In this document: positions 42,316 to 50,924 of the stretch, piece by piece
How positions within the stretch are numbered: position 1 is the first letter of the stretch
Layout of the letters: every line of letters starts with the position of its first letter
Assembly (NCBI GenBank): GCA_016432265.1
Contig: CP066681.1
Coordinates: 1 to 64,000, forward strand
Length of the DNA: 64,000 nt
Source: Micavibrio aeruginosavorus
GTDB taxonomy: Bacteria; Pseudomonadota; Alphaproteobacteria; Micavibrionales; Micavibrionaceae
Reading direction: 5' to 3'
Made by a program: the position numbers and the translations under genes
Notes under the pieces: generated by a model
What the model saw: only the letters and a program-made list of their open reading frames with translations
What the model was told of the DNA's origin: nothing
Database searches by the model: none

Positions 42316-43011
42316 ATGACACGCCGCACCAGTATCAAGCCTGACTTTGCCTGCGCCGTGCATGAATATCTGCTGATCGAGCAGACGACGCTGGCCCCGG
42401 CAGACTTCGCTCTGGTTTTCGGCAACAAGAATATTATCGCCGCGCTGGCTGAAAAAGCCGCCGACCTTTACCACAGCGGATACGTTCCCCTGATCGCGGT
42501 ATCCGGAGGCGTCAAGGTTAAAGGCCGCCTGACCGAAGCCGAAGCCCTGCGTCAGGGTTTGCTTGCACATAACGTCCCGGATGACGCGATTCTGACCGAG
42601 CCGAAGGCGGGCCATACCGGGGAGAACGTGACCTTTACCCGGGCGCTGATGGCGGCAGGCGGTCTTGATGCCGGCCTGGGATCGGTTATCAGTATTGGAC
42701 ATATTATAGCAGCACGGCGCTTTTTGATGACTCTTGAGCGCCACTGGCCCGAGCTTCACAAAATGCATGTCAGCGCCAATCCCTTTGCTGTAGCCGCTCG
42801 GGACTGGCACCTGCACGAGACATTCCGCCGCCATACCTTGATGGAGTGGCGCAAAATCGCACCTTATCTGCAACAGGATCTGATCCGTGAAATCGACCGG
42901 ACGGCGCTGGATGCCGAAACGGCGCGCCGCCTCAACGCCCCTAGGGTTGCGCCCCCGGCTTCCTGCCCCGGCCCGGCGCTTGCGGGCCCGGACGACCCGA
43001 TACCGGGCTAA
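42316..43011 (+). CDS. YdcF/SanA (DUF218) family protein
   Basis: The 231-residue product contains the DUF218 core: FALVFGNKNIIAALAEKAADLYHSGYVPLIAVSGG, the TEAEALRQGL helix and the HTGENVTFTRAL motif, followed by VISIGHIIAARRFLMTLERHWP. No N-terminal membrane anchor is present, unlike SanA. The family binds nucleotides or acts on envelope precursors, but its chemistry is unclear. It starts five bases after the BadF-type kinase gene. The proline/alanine-rich C-terminal 25 residues overlap the 3' end of the convergent SRPBCC gene by 71 bp. Confidence 0.83.
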   Translation: MTRRTSIKPDFACAVHEYLLIEQTTLAPADFALVFGNKNIIAALAEKAADLYHSGYVPLIAVSGGVKVKGRLTEAEALRQGLLAHNVPDDAILTEPKAGHTGENVTFTRALMAAGGLDAGLGSVISIGHIIAARRFLMTLERHWPELHKMHVSANPFAVAARDWHLHETFRRHTLMEWRKIAPYLQQDLIREIDRTALDAETARRLNAPRVAPPASCPGPALAGPDDPIPG

Positions 43012-43450
43012 GGGTCAGCGCCGCGTGACGCTCGAACTGACGCAGCGTGTCATCCACCAGTTGTTTAATGAAACCGGAAATGGCCATATCCGCCAGTATC
43101 CCGCGCCCGGATTCGTACTCCATCCGAAAATCAAGGTGCGTGCCCCCTGTCGCCGGCGTTATCAGAGCCCAGTGCAAATTCAGCACCTTCAAAGGCCCTT
43201 TCAGGCCTTCAACCTGAATGCGTCGCGGGTGAGTGCCCGTGACGCGGGAGGTCTGGAATTTGCTGCCAGGGATAAACGGCCCGGCGATATTCAGTTCCAG
43301 CTCAATGTCCTTATGCGTTGGCTTCTGGTCGATGACCTTGACCCCCTTGATCATCGGATAGATCTGCGGATAGGCGTTGATATCCATGATCAGGTCATAG
43401 ATATCGCCTGAATAATACGGGAAATGACGGGTCAGATTGATCTGCTTCAT
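42941..43450 (-). CDS. COQ10/RatA-like SRPBCC (START-fold) protein
   Basis: The 169-residue product matches the ubiquinone-binding COQ10 family. The N-terminal FPYYSGDIYDLIMDINAYPQIYPMIKGVKVID is typical, followed by ELELNIAGPFIPGSKFQT, RIQVEGLKGPLKVLNLHWAL and the final helix MAISGFIKQLVDDTLRQFE. COQ10 proteins bind ubiquinone and support respiration; RatA is the related bacterial name. A GRPGPQAPGRGRKPG tail follows the domain. It is followed upstream on the same strand by a second copy, and overlaps the YdcF-like gene at the 3' ends by 71 bp. Confidence 0.82.
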   Translation of the reverse strand: MKQINLTRHFPYYSGDIYDLIMDINAYPQIYPMIKGVKVIDQKPTHKDIELELNIAGPFIPGSKFQTSRVTGTHPRRIQVEGLKGPLKVLNLHWALITPATGGTHLDFRMEYESGRGILADMAISGFIKQLVDDTLRQFERHAALTLSPVSGRPGPQAPGRGRKPGAQP

Positions 43451-43522
43451 GAATAATCCCTGTTCTATGCTTTTTTATAACCCAGAAATAGCAAGCGCCG
43501 CTTCTGCTGACAAGAGCGCCCC

Positions 43523-44056
43523 CTAGGAAGGCTGGTAACCGCTTTTGCGTCTGCCCCGGCGTGTCACATCCGGCCCTGACGACTCATCGGCCTCGATGGA
43601 AAACGCCCCTGACGCAGCGCAGGCTGCGGCACAGGCTTCGAACCGGGACAGTGTTTCCCCGACTATTTTCTTGACCAGCGGGAAAGCCATATTGTCAGCC
43701 GCATCGCCCTGACCCGTCTGATACGCCAGCGCAAAATCCATATCCGTTCCGCCCCCGCCGTCCGGATTCAAACCCACAGTCATTTTCAACTGCTCTATCT
43801 GGCCTTTGGTACGAATAGCCTCGATCCTGTGCGGCGGGGCGGATGTAACCCGCAACCCCAGCGCCCGACCCTGCAGAATCGCGCCGGAAGCCTTGTGGAA
43901 ATCCATTTCTATGTCGCGATAACCGGGTCTGACCCAGACCGTGCGTGCCGCCTTCAGGGCAGGATGAGCCGCCGGGAATGACTCGGCATCCATCAGGAGC
44001 CGGAAAATATCGGCCGGCGCCCATGGCAAATGCTTGTTCATCCTGAATGTCTTCAT
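43523..44056 (-). CDS. Second, divergent COQ10-like SRPBCC protein
   Basis: The 177-residue protein has the same plan as the gene at 42941: LPWAPADIFRLLMDAESFPAAHPALKAARTVWV, EMDFHKASGAILQGRALGLRV, RIEAIRTKGQIEQLKMTVGL and a final helix MAFPLVKKIVGETLSRFE. It also ends in a basic segment (TRRGRRKSGYQPS). It is most easily read as a tandem duplicate of the 43450 gene that has diverged. The partner residues of the hydrophobic pocket differ, so its ligand may differ. Confidence 0.75.
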   Translation of the reverse strand: MKTFRMNKHLPWAPADIFRLLMDAESFPAAHPALKAARTVWVRPGYRDIEMDFHKASGAILQGRALGLRVTSAPPHRIEAIRTKGQIEQLKMTVGLNPDGGGGTDMDFALAYQTGQGDAADNMAFPLVKKIVGETLSRFEACAAACAASGAFSIEADESSGPDVTRRGRRKSGYQPS

Positions 44057-44201
44057 GGCCTGACGATCCCTGTTATAGTTTTATTATTGCAAATGACTGA
44101 TAGCAGCCCCAGCCCAAACTGGCAACCATTCTGTCAAGGATCATGGTGCATGGCGCCATCGCGTGTGCTAGGGTGTGGCAGTTTTCAAAAGAGGATCAGA
44201 C

Positions 44202-45029
44202 ATGAACCGCATCGACCAGCGTTTTGCCAAAGTCAGACAGGAAGAGCGCGCCGCTCTGGTGACCTTTATCATGGCGGGCGACCCGGACAAGGCCTCTGCA
44301 CAGGATATCATGAACGGCTTGCCCGCCGCCGGGGCCGACATTATCGAGATCGGCATGCCGTTCTCAGACCCAATGGCCGACGGGCTTACGATCCAGCTAG
44401 CCGGGCAACGGGCGCTCGCTGGTGGCATGACACTGGCGCAGACATTGGATATGGTGAAATCGTTCCGGGTTCATGACACGCAGACCCCCGTCGTGCTGAT
44501 GGGTTACTACAATCCGGTCTATATTTATGGGGCAGAGCGTTTCGTAATTGAGGCGGTCAAATCCGGAGTCGATGGCGTGATTATCGTTGACCTGCCGCCT
44601 GAAGAGGAGGCTGAGCTGGGTGATCATGCCCGCGCCCACAACCTCAATATGATACGCCTCGTCACGCCCACCACCGATGATAACAGATTAAGGAAAATTC
44701 TGCCCGGGGCGGGGGGTTTCCTATATTATGTATCGATCACCGGAATCACGGGCGCCGCCGCCGCAAACGCACAGGCCCTGACCCCGCGCCTGAAACACCT
44801 GAAGACCAAAACCGACCTTCCGCTTGCCGTCGGGTTTGGTATCCGCACCCCGGACGATGTCGCCGCTCTGTCTGAAGTCTCAGATGCTGTGGTCGTCGGC
44901 TCTGCCATCGTAGAGACAATAGGTAAGATCGGTAAGGGGCAGGCAAAAATCTCGGATGTGATTACACAAGTGACGGCACTCGCCAGCGCCCTGCGCCAAC
45001 CCGCGCGAAAAAGGGCCACAAACAGATAG
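44202..45029 (+). CDS. trpA: Tryptophan synthase alpha chain
   Basis: The 275-residue barrel has FIMAGDPDKASAQDIMNGLPAAGADIIEIGMPFSDPMADG (catalytic glutamate), LMGYYNPVYIYG, VDGVIIVDLPPEE (catalytic aspartate), IRLVTPTTDDNRLRKILPGAGGFLYYVSITGITGA and VGFGIRTPDDV. It splits indole-3-glycerol phosphate and passes indole to TrpB. I chose the ATG at 44202 because AGAGGATCAGAC precedes it. It is followed by accD after 93 bp. Confidence 0.97.
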   Translation: MNRIDQRFAKVRQEERAALVTFIMAGDPDKASAQDIMNGLPAAGADIIEIGMPFSDPMADGLTIQLAGQRALAGGMTLAQTLDMVKSFRVHDTQTPVVLMGYYNPVYIYGAERFVIEAVKSGVDGVIIVDLPPEEEAELGDHARAHNLNMIRLVTPTTDDNRLRKILPGAGGFLYYVSITGITGAAAANAQALTPRLKHLKTKTDLPLAVGFGIRTPDDVAALSEVSDAVVVGSAIVETIGKIGKGQAKISDVITQVTALASALRQPARKRATNR

Positions 45030-45122
45030 CATATTGACATAATATTATTTCCGCTTGACAGCCTATACTGCTTTGCGAGATAAATCTCCTTCCCTGAAAC
45101 AGCTACAAGGTCTTCTGTACCC

Positions 45123-46142
45123 ATGAACTGGCTGACCAATTTCATCCGCCCGAAAATCCGTTCCATCGTCGAGGCCAAGGAAATCCCTGACAATCTGTGG
45201 CAAAAATGCCCGTCTTGCGAGGGCATGCTGTTTCACCGCGACCTCGCCGAAGCGATGAATGTCTGCTACCATTGCGGCCACCATATGAAAGTGCCGGTCA
45301 AGCAACGTCTGCAAAGCCTCTTCGACGAAGGTAGCTGGAAGGAAATCACTGTACCGCGCGTTCCTTTTGATCCGCTGAAATTCAAGGATCGCAAGCGTTA
45401 CGCCGACCGCCTGAAAGAAACCCGCGTCAAAACCGGCCGTGAAGACGCCATTCTGGTCGCCAAAGGCACAATGGACGGCTTGCCGGTCGTGATCGCGGCT
45501 TTTGACTTCGACTTTATGGGCGGTTCTATGGGCGCTGCCGTAGGCGAAGGCTTGGTGGTCGCGGCAGAACATGCGGTTAAAACCGGCGCAGCGTTGATAG
45601 CCATCCCGGCTTCGGGCGGAGCCCGGATGCAAGAGGGAGCAATTTCGCTGATGCAGATGCCGCGCACGATTATTGCGGCCAATATGGTCAAGGATGCAGG
45701 TCTGCCCTATCTGGTGCTGCTGACCGACCCCACCACAGGCGGCGTATCAGCTTCGTTTGCCATGGTGGGCGATATCCATATCGCCGAGCCTGGTTGCATG
45801 ATCGGTTTTGCTGGCAAGCGCGTCATTCAGGAAACCATCCGTGAGGAACTGCCGCCCAACTTCCAGACTGCGGAATACCTGCAGGAACATGGCATGGTCG
45901 ACCTGGTTGTTCCACGCAAGGAACTGCGCGCCACGCTCATACGCTTGCTCGATCTTTCGATGCGCAAAATGCGCGATCCGCGTCAGCGTCTGGGCGGCGG
46001 CGATGGAGACAACGCAGGGGGAAAAGGCGGGCGGGTTGCCGGTAAATCAGGCGGCGGAATCAAGGCCAAGATCACCCGGGCTAAAACCGGGGCTAAACCG
46101 GCCAACGTCAACAGTGCCAGCCGCAAAAAGAAGGCGGCCTGA
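45123..46142 (+). CDS. accD: Acetyl-CoA carboxylase carboxyltransferase subunit beta
   Basis: The 339-residue product has the C4 zinc ribbon (CPSC...CYHC, residues about 30-55) and the crotonase-type carboxyltransferase core with VVIAAFDFDFMGGSMGAAVGE, IPASGGARMQEG and LTDPTTGGVSASFA. It pairs with AccA for malonyl-CoA synthesis. After the family end (about residue 290) there is a glycine- and lysine-rich tail (GGGDGDNAGGKGG then KAKITRAKTGAKPA...RKKKAA) not found in most AccD. The trpA-accD-folC order is conserved in alphaproteobacteria. Confidence 0.96.
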   Translation: MNWLTNFIRPKIRSIVEAKEIPDNLWQKCPSCEGMLFHRDLAEAMNVCYHCGHHMKVPVKQRLQSLFDEGSWKEITVPRVPFDPLKFKDRKRYADRLKETRVKTGREDAILVAKGTMDGLPVVIAAFDFDFMGGSMGAAVGEGLVVAAEHAVKTGAALIAIPASGGARMQEGAISLMQMPRTIIAANMVKDAGLPYLVLLTDPTTGGVSASFAMVGDIHIAEPGCMIGFAGKRVIQETIREELPPNFQTAEYLQEHGMVDLVVPRKELRATLIRLLDLSMRKMRDPRQRLGGGDGDNAGGKGGRVAGKSGGGIKAKITRAKTGAKPANVNSASRKKKAA

Positions 46143-46176
46143 GCAAGGGCCGGACTTAAAATCGGGAGGGTTTTGA

Positions 46177-47556
46177 ATGACTAGGTCGTCCCTTCTGGCC
46201 AAGCTTGAAATTATATATAACCTGCGGCTGCACGCCCCGCGCAGTTCGCTAGCCGACCGTTCCGATTACCGCACCCTGCTCGAACGTCTGGACAACCCCC
46301 ATAAACGCCTTCCCCCGGCAGTTCACATAGCCGGCACCAACGGCAAAGGGTCAACACTGGCCTTTCTCAAGGCGATGTACGAAGCTGCAGGATATAAGGT
46401 GCACACCTACACATCGCCGCATCTGGTGCGCTTTAACGAGCGCATCGGTCTTGGCGGGCAGGATATCGCAGACGATCTTCTGGAAACATATCTCGACCAT
46501 GTTATGAATATGGCCCAGGGTCTGCAGGTCACATTTTTTGAAATCACGACAGCTTTGGCCTTTCTGGCCTTCAGCCGCCAGCCGGCCAATATCTGCCTGA
46601 TAGAAACCGGCATGGGGGGCAGGCTTGATTGTACCAATATCATCGAAGCCCCGCTGGCGACAATCATCACCCGCATTTCCTATGACCACTGCCAGTATCT
46701 AGGGTCAACCCTGAGCCAGATCGCCACCGAAAAGGCCGGCATCATGAAACCGGATCGGCCCTGCATCATCGGGTATCAACAGGGATTTCAGGGTGCACCA
46801 CCGAGTCATGACTCGGAAACGCTCCCTTTTGAATCGATAGCGGGTCAGATTGGAACACCCTTGCACCGCGCCGGTCGCGAGTGGAGTGTCAGCTTTACCG
46901 AGTCAGATCCGATTCACTTCACGTTTCGATACGGATCGTTACAAAAATTGTATCCAATACCATATCTGGTCGGGGCGCATCAGCTAGAAAATGCGGGCGC
47001 GGCGCTGGCCTGCACCCATGTGATTGATTCATTTCCGATTCATGACGAATCACGCGCTACGGGCCTGACCCGGGTCAGGTGGGCCGCCCGGTTGCAGCGC
47101 CTTGATCATCACCCCCTACAGGGCTTGATTCCGGAGGATTGGGAATTATGGCTGGATGGCGGGCATAACGACAGCGCTGGTGAGGTGCTGGCCCGGCAGG
47201 CGCAGGCATGGCACGTTCATGACCCGCGCCCGCTGCATCTGGTCATGGGCATGAAGCGAGACAAGCAGGCGGATCAGTTTCTGGCACATATACTGCCTCA
47301 CCTGACAAGCATTTCGCTGCTAACCATTCCGGGTATGGAGGAGCAAAGCCATGATCCGCTGACACTGCGCCAACTGGCGCAATCCCGGCGCCCGGACCTG
47401 GCGGTCGCGTGCCCTGCGTCCCTGAACGATGCCTTACGGCGGCTGGCACAGGCTGCCTCCTGCCCCGGACGCATTTTGATTGCCGGATCCCTGTTTCTAG
47501 CAGCTTATATCCTGGGACAAGAACCCTATCCCCTAGAACAGACTTTGAGAGCCTGA
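46177..47556 (+). CDS. folC: Bifunctional folylpolyglutamate synthase / dihydrofolate synthase
   Basis: The 459-residue product has the Mur-ligase-like P-loop HIAGTNGKGSTLAFL, the YTSPHLVRFNERIGLGGQDI motif and ETGMGGRLDCTNI. ISYDHCQYLGSTLSQIATEKAGIMK follows, and the C-terminal domain has LDGGHNDSAGEVL and LVMGMKRDK. It adds glutamate to dihydropteroate and to folates. The gene starts 34 bp after accD. No clear terminator follows; the next gene has its own promoter. Confidence 0.96.
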   Translation: MTRSSLLAKLEIIYNLRLHAPRSSLADRSDYRTLLERLDNPHKRLPPAVHIAGTNGKGSTLAFLKAMYEAAGYKVHTYTSPHLVRFNERIGLGGQDIADDLLETYLDHVMNMAQGLQVTFFEITTALAFLAFSRQPANICLIETGMGGRLDCTNIIEAPLATIITRISYDHCQYLGSTLSQIATEKAGIMKPDRPCIIGYQQGFQGAPPSHDSETLPFESIAGQIGTPLHRAGREWSVSFTESDPIHFTFRYGSLQKLYPIPYLVGAHQLENAGAALACTHVIDSFPIHDESRATGLTRVRWAARLQRLDHHPLQGLIPEDWELWLDGGHNDSAGEVLARQAQAWHVHDPRPLHLVMGMKRDKQADQFLAHILPHLTSISLLTIPGMEEQSHDPLTLRQLAQSRRPDLAVACPASLNDALRRLAQAASCPGRILIAGSLFLAAYILGQEPYPLEQTLRA

Positions 47557-47598
47557 CATTCTCTATTTATTAATCTCAAGGCTATAGAATTTTGGAAA

Positions 47599-47627
47599 TT
47601 GCCTTTGCCGAATAGATCGCTTATAAG
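47599..47627 (+). promoter_or_regulatory. Promoter upstream of the HipA-like gene
   Basis: TTGCCT (47599-47604), a 17-bp spacer and TATAAG (47622-47627) lie 29 bp before the ATG. It marks the HipA-like gene as a separate transcription unit from folC. Confidence 0.55.
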
Positions 47628-47656
47628 ACTATTTCCGTAATATATAAGGATTTGGA

Positions 47657-49096
47657 ATGCCCCGTAACCCGAGTAGTCTGCGCAGCCACTTCGATACCGG
47701 CCCGGCTTATAGCAAACCCGCAGAAGCAAACGGACAACCCCATGTTTACCATTTTCATCTCTGCTGGAACGGCGATCGCATCGGATCTTTTGCCGCACAG
47801 GGCAACGAATTGCGCTGGGAGGGGTATAGCGCAAAAAAATATGAAAAATTGTTCACGCAGCGCCCTGAAGACGGCATGCCCTATTTTCTGGTCAACATGC
47901 ACCCGGACAACAAACTGTTCGAGCTGCTAGAGCAAGATGATCAGGTGACCTATATCGCAGGCGGCCTCCGCTACCTCTCCAATCTTGTCATCTCGCGCAA
48001 TGCCCCCTTCGATCAGCCTGTCATAACCGACCGGTTGCAGACAGATTTCAACCGCTACATTGAGGGCGGCACTTTCAAGGGTACATATACCGGCCCCTTC
48101 CCCAAGGATGCAGAGGAAGACCTGCAAGAGGGCCTGAAAGAATACTGGCGCAACCGCTATGTGCCCCGATTCTCGGGCGCTGAAGTCAAGCTGCCCGCAA
48201 CCCTGCATGAATTCGGCGTGCTGCAGCCGGCCATCACCACCCCCTTTACCCATATCATCAAGTTTCCCACCGACAGCGGCAAGGAAGGGTGGGGTTTTAA
48301 TGAATGGATGTGCCTTGAACTTTCGGAAGCCGCCGGCCTTCGTACAGCTGCCCATGCCCTGCTGCCGCTGGGACACGGCATGCCGCCCGCTTTGCTGGTC
48401 GAACGTTTTGATATTCACCACAATCCCCGCAGCATCAACCCCAACTGGCTGCTGATTCAGGATTTCTGCACGCTGGCGGGGATGTCACCCGATGACCGCG
48501 GCATGGGATCTATGGAACAGGTGGCTAAAACCATGCGCCAGTATTCCACCAATCCGCAAGCCGACCTTGAAGATTTGTACCGCCGCACCGTCCTGTCGGT
48601 CATTATCAATGACGGCGACATGCACCGTAAGAATATCGCGATGCTGTTTGAATACAACCCTGAAAAAGAACAATATGTAAACGTACGTCTCTCCCCCGCA
48701 TACGATGTCACATCCGAGATCTGGCAGTACGATCATGAACAAAAACAAACCTTGAGCATTCAGGGAAAAACAGCAGGCATCAAGACCAAGACCTTGCTGG
48801 CTTTCGGCCAGAATATCGGTCTCGCCCCGGAACGCGCGCAGGAATTACTAACTGGAGTATGCGCAAATGTTGCCGCCCGCGCAGTTGAAATTGCCCGCAA
48901 CATGCCGCACGAGGCTGTGCAACATGAGGCTTGCCGCTTTACAGCCGACCGCATCGCCACGACTGCGGTCAAAAATGCCCGCACCTTTGGCGCACCGGTG
49001 CCGGAATGGGACAATGTCGAAGCCCCAAAAGCGACATACAAGATTATCGATGGGCAAAAAACATTTGTCGTATTGAAACCGCCACCCCCTCTTTAA
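47657..49096 (+). CDS. HipA-family serine/threonine kinase (orphan, no HipB)
   Basis: The 479-residue product shows the HipA kinase motifs: FSGAEVKLP (172-180, the P-loop equivalent), HIIKFP (199-204, ATP-binding lysine), the FNEWMCLELSEAAGL helix, LLVERFD (247-252), the catalytic NDGDMHRKN (318-326) and SPAYD (346-350, the metal-binding aspartate). Residues about 30-140 match the N-terminal HipA subdomain. HipA kinases phosphorylate aminoacyl-tRNA synthetases or other targets and are normally held by a HipB antitoxin. No HipB helix-turn-helix gene lies on either side. AAGGATTTGGA precedes the ATG. A phosphoribosyltransferase gene follows after 43 bp. Confidence 0.85.
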   Translation: MPRNPSSLRSHFDTGPAYSKPAEANGQPHVYHFHLCWNGDRIGSFAAQGNELRWEGYSAKKYEKLFTQRPEDGMPYFLVNMHPDNKLFELLEQDDQVTYIAGGLRYLSNLVISRNAPFDQPVITDRLQTDFNRYIEGGTFKGTYTGPFPKDAEEDLQEGLKEYWRNRYVPRFSGAEVKLPATLHEFGVLQPAITTPFTHIIKFPTDSGKEGWGFNEWMCLELSEAAGLRTAAHALLPLGHGMPPALLVERFDIHHNPRSINPNWLLIQDFCTLAGMSPDDRGMGSMEQVAKTMRQYSTNPQADLEDLYRRTVLSVIINDGDMHRKNIAMLFEYNPEKEQYVNVRLSPAYDVTSEIWQYDHEQKQTLSIQGKTAGIKTKTLLAFGQNIGLAPERAQELLTGVCANVAARAVEIARNMPHEAVQHEACRFTADRIATTAVKNARTFGAPVPEWDNVEAPKATYKIIDGQKTFVVLKPPPPL

Positions 49097-49139
49097 TTTC
49101 TATAACTCATTCTTAACCTTCTGGCTGTAGGCTGTGCCT

Positions 49140-50042
49140 ATGGAGAGAGAAGCCCTGCCGACGAACGCCCGGGAAGCGTCGGCCGAAGAACATCATATGA
49201 CCCGGATTCCCTGGGGGCCTGAGGGCCTGCCGGTGATCGCCCAGTCATTCTGGGGGCCGGAATTGCAGCGCATGGGCAAGCAATTCGAACTGACGTCCGG
49301 ACAATGCCTGCACTGGCACCCCGACTATGAGCAGGCCAAAAAAGGTGGCAGCCTTGAAGCGGCCGCGCGCGCCATCATGTCCGTCATCAACACAAAGCGG
49401 TTGGCCGACCTGCAGCAAAAAATTGCCGGTCGCGAGGTCATTTTTCTGGCCCCTCTGGTGCCGCCCGCGAATGGCGGGCGCAATATGCTACCGATCAGTT
49501 TTGCCCGGTTTCTTGCGCGCCATTTCGGCGGCAAGGTGGCAGAAGATGTGCGGCAGGTCGTAAGGGTCGGGCGCAAGGATATGGACGGGATCGATAAATT
49601 GCTGCACCAGCCCTCATTCGCCGGATCAATCAAGCAAGGGGCGCATTACGTTCTGGTCGACGATTCAAGCAAGGATGGCGGCACCGGCGCCACATTAAGG
49701 TCTTTCGTCGAAGAACGGGGCGGGAAAGTGATCTGCATGGCCACTCTGGCGAACTGCGCCGGATCTCTGCGATCGCTGCATACAAATACTCCGGGCACCC
49801 GCGAGCTGATGGGGCTGTTAAAGCACAATATTGCAGCTACCCCCGCACAAATCGAAACTTTGCAGAAAAAAGTCGGCCCTCATGCCGATCGCATCCTTGA
49901 GAAATACTGCCACTTTGGCATGGCCGCCCTGACCGCGACGGAAGCCCGGGTTGCCGGCGAATACGGACATAACCTGCGAGAGGTTTTACAGCGCCGTTGC
50001 GCAACGACTCAGCCAACACCCCAAAACAGCAACCTGCACTAA
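49140..50042 (+). CDS. Phosphoribosyltransferase-fold protein paired with the HipA-like gene
   Basis: The product is 300 residues from the ATG at 49140; an ATG at 49197 (MTRIPWGPEG) is an equally possible start, as neither has a strong ribosome site. The type I phosphoribosyltransferase PRPP motif is VLVDDSSKDGGTGATL, preceded by EVIFLAPLVPPANGGRNMLP, matching a PRTase core with an N-terminal addition of about 70 residues. A C-terminal helical region follows (GELMGLLKHN-like and AARVAGEYG-like stretches). The substrate base is not indicated. No purine/pyrimidine salvage gene is adjacent, and pairing with HipA is the main clue. Confidence 0.72.
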   Translation: MEREALPTNAREASAEEHHMTRIPWGPEGLPVIAQSFWGPELQRMGKQFELTSGQCLHWHPDYEQAKKGGSLEAAARAIMSVINTKRLADLQQKIAGREVIFLAPLVPPANGGRNMLPISFARFLARHFGGKVAEDVRQVVRVGRKDMDGIDKLLHQPSFAGSIKQGAHYVLVDDSSKDGGTGATLRSFVEERGGKVICMATLANCAGSLRSLHTNTPGTRELMGLLKHNIAATPAQIETLQKKVGPHADRILEKYCHFGMAALTATEARVAGEYGHNLREVLQRRCATTQPTPQNSNLH

Positions 50043-50124
50043 AAAATCTTGCCCCTATGCGGCAAGCATGGTGAAAATGCCCTATTCCCGCCCCATTATG
50101 GCCATCCTGGCGGGGTATAAAAGG

Positions 50125-50145
50125 AAGGCTGAAACAGCCTTTTCC
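50125..50145 (+). terminator. Possible terminator after the HipA-PRTase pair
   Basis: AAGGCTG-AAA-CAGCCTT is a perfect 7-bp stem with a three-base loop followed by only three T (50141-50143 including the stem end). It lies between the phosphoribosyltransferase gene and chvI. Confidence 0.45.
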
Positions 50146-50162
50146 CGGGAGGGTTTTCAATC

Positions 50163-50924
50163 ATGGTCATGTCCGCTATACAGACAGTCAAGACTCCAAC
50201 CAACGCAGGTGCGAACGTGCAGCAGACAATCGCTTTGGTCGATGACGACCGCAACATCCTGACATCCATAACCATGGCGCTGGAAGCCGAAGGCTTTGCC
50301 GTGCGCACCTACACCGATGGCGAGGAGGGCCTGAAGGGCATTACATCTCATACCCCTGATCTGGTCGTGCTGGATATCAAGATGCCGCGCATGGACGGCA
50401 TGGAGGTGCTTTCAAAACTGCGGGAACAATCGGCACTGCCCGTTATCTTCCTGACCTCGAAAGACGATGAAGTTGACGAAGTGATCGGGCTGCGCATGGG
50501 CGCAGACGACTACATCACCAAGCCCTTTTCCCAGCGTCTGTTGATCGAAAGAATCCGGGCTCTCTTGCGCCGCGAAGCTCTGCGCCATCAAGCAGTCAGC
50601 AACACCAAAACCGAAGAGTCCAGCATCACCACCCGCGGCAATCTGGTGCTGGATGATGCCCGCCATGTCTGCACATGGAAGGGGCGAGAAGTCGATCTGA
50701 CCGTCACAGAATACCTTTTGCTCAAGGCGCTTGCGATTCGCCCCGGTCATGTTAAGAACCGTGACCAGTTGATTGACATGGCCTATGGTGAGAATATCTA
50801 TGTCGACGACCGGACGATCGATTCGCACATCAAGCGCATCCGCAAGAAGTTCCGGGCGATCGATAATGAATTTTCACAGATAGAAACCCTGTACGGTGTC
50901 GGATACAAATACAAAGAAGAGTGA
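50163..50924 (+). CDS. chvI: Response regulator of the ChvI/OmpR type
   Basis: The 253-residue product has a REC domain (about 20-135) with ALVDDDRN, phospho-acceptor aspartate in [23 protein letters not shown] and [10 protein letters not shown]. An OmpR-type winged helix (about 155-250) follows with [13 protein letters not shown] and [18 protein letters not shown]. ChvI with ChvG controls envelope, acid and succinoglycan-type responses in alphaproteobacteria. GGGAGGG lies before the ATG; a second ATG at 50169 is possible. The kinase gene overlaps its 3' end. Confidence 0.93.
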   Translation: MVMSAIQTVKTPTNAGANVQQTIALVDDDRNILTSITMALEAEGFAVRTYTDGEEGLKGITSHTPDLVVLDIKMPRMDGMEVLSKLREQSALPVIFLTSKDDEVDEVIGLRMGADDYITKPFSQRLLIERIRALLRREALRHQAVSNTKTEESSITTRGNLVLDDARHVCTWKGREVDLTVTEYLLLKALAIRPGHVKNRDQLIDMAYGENIYVDDRTIDSHIKRIRKKFRAIDNEFSQIETLYGVGYKYKEE

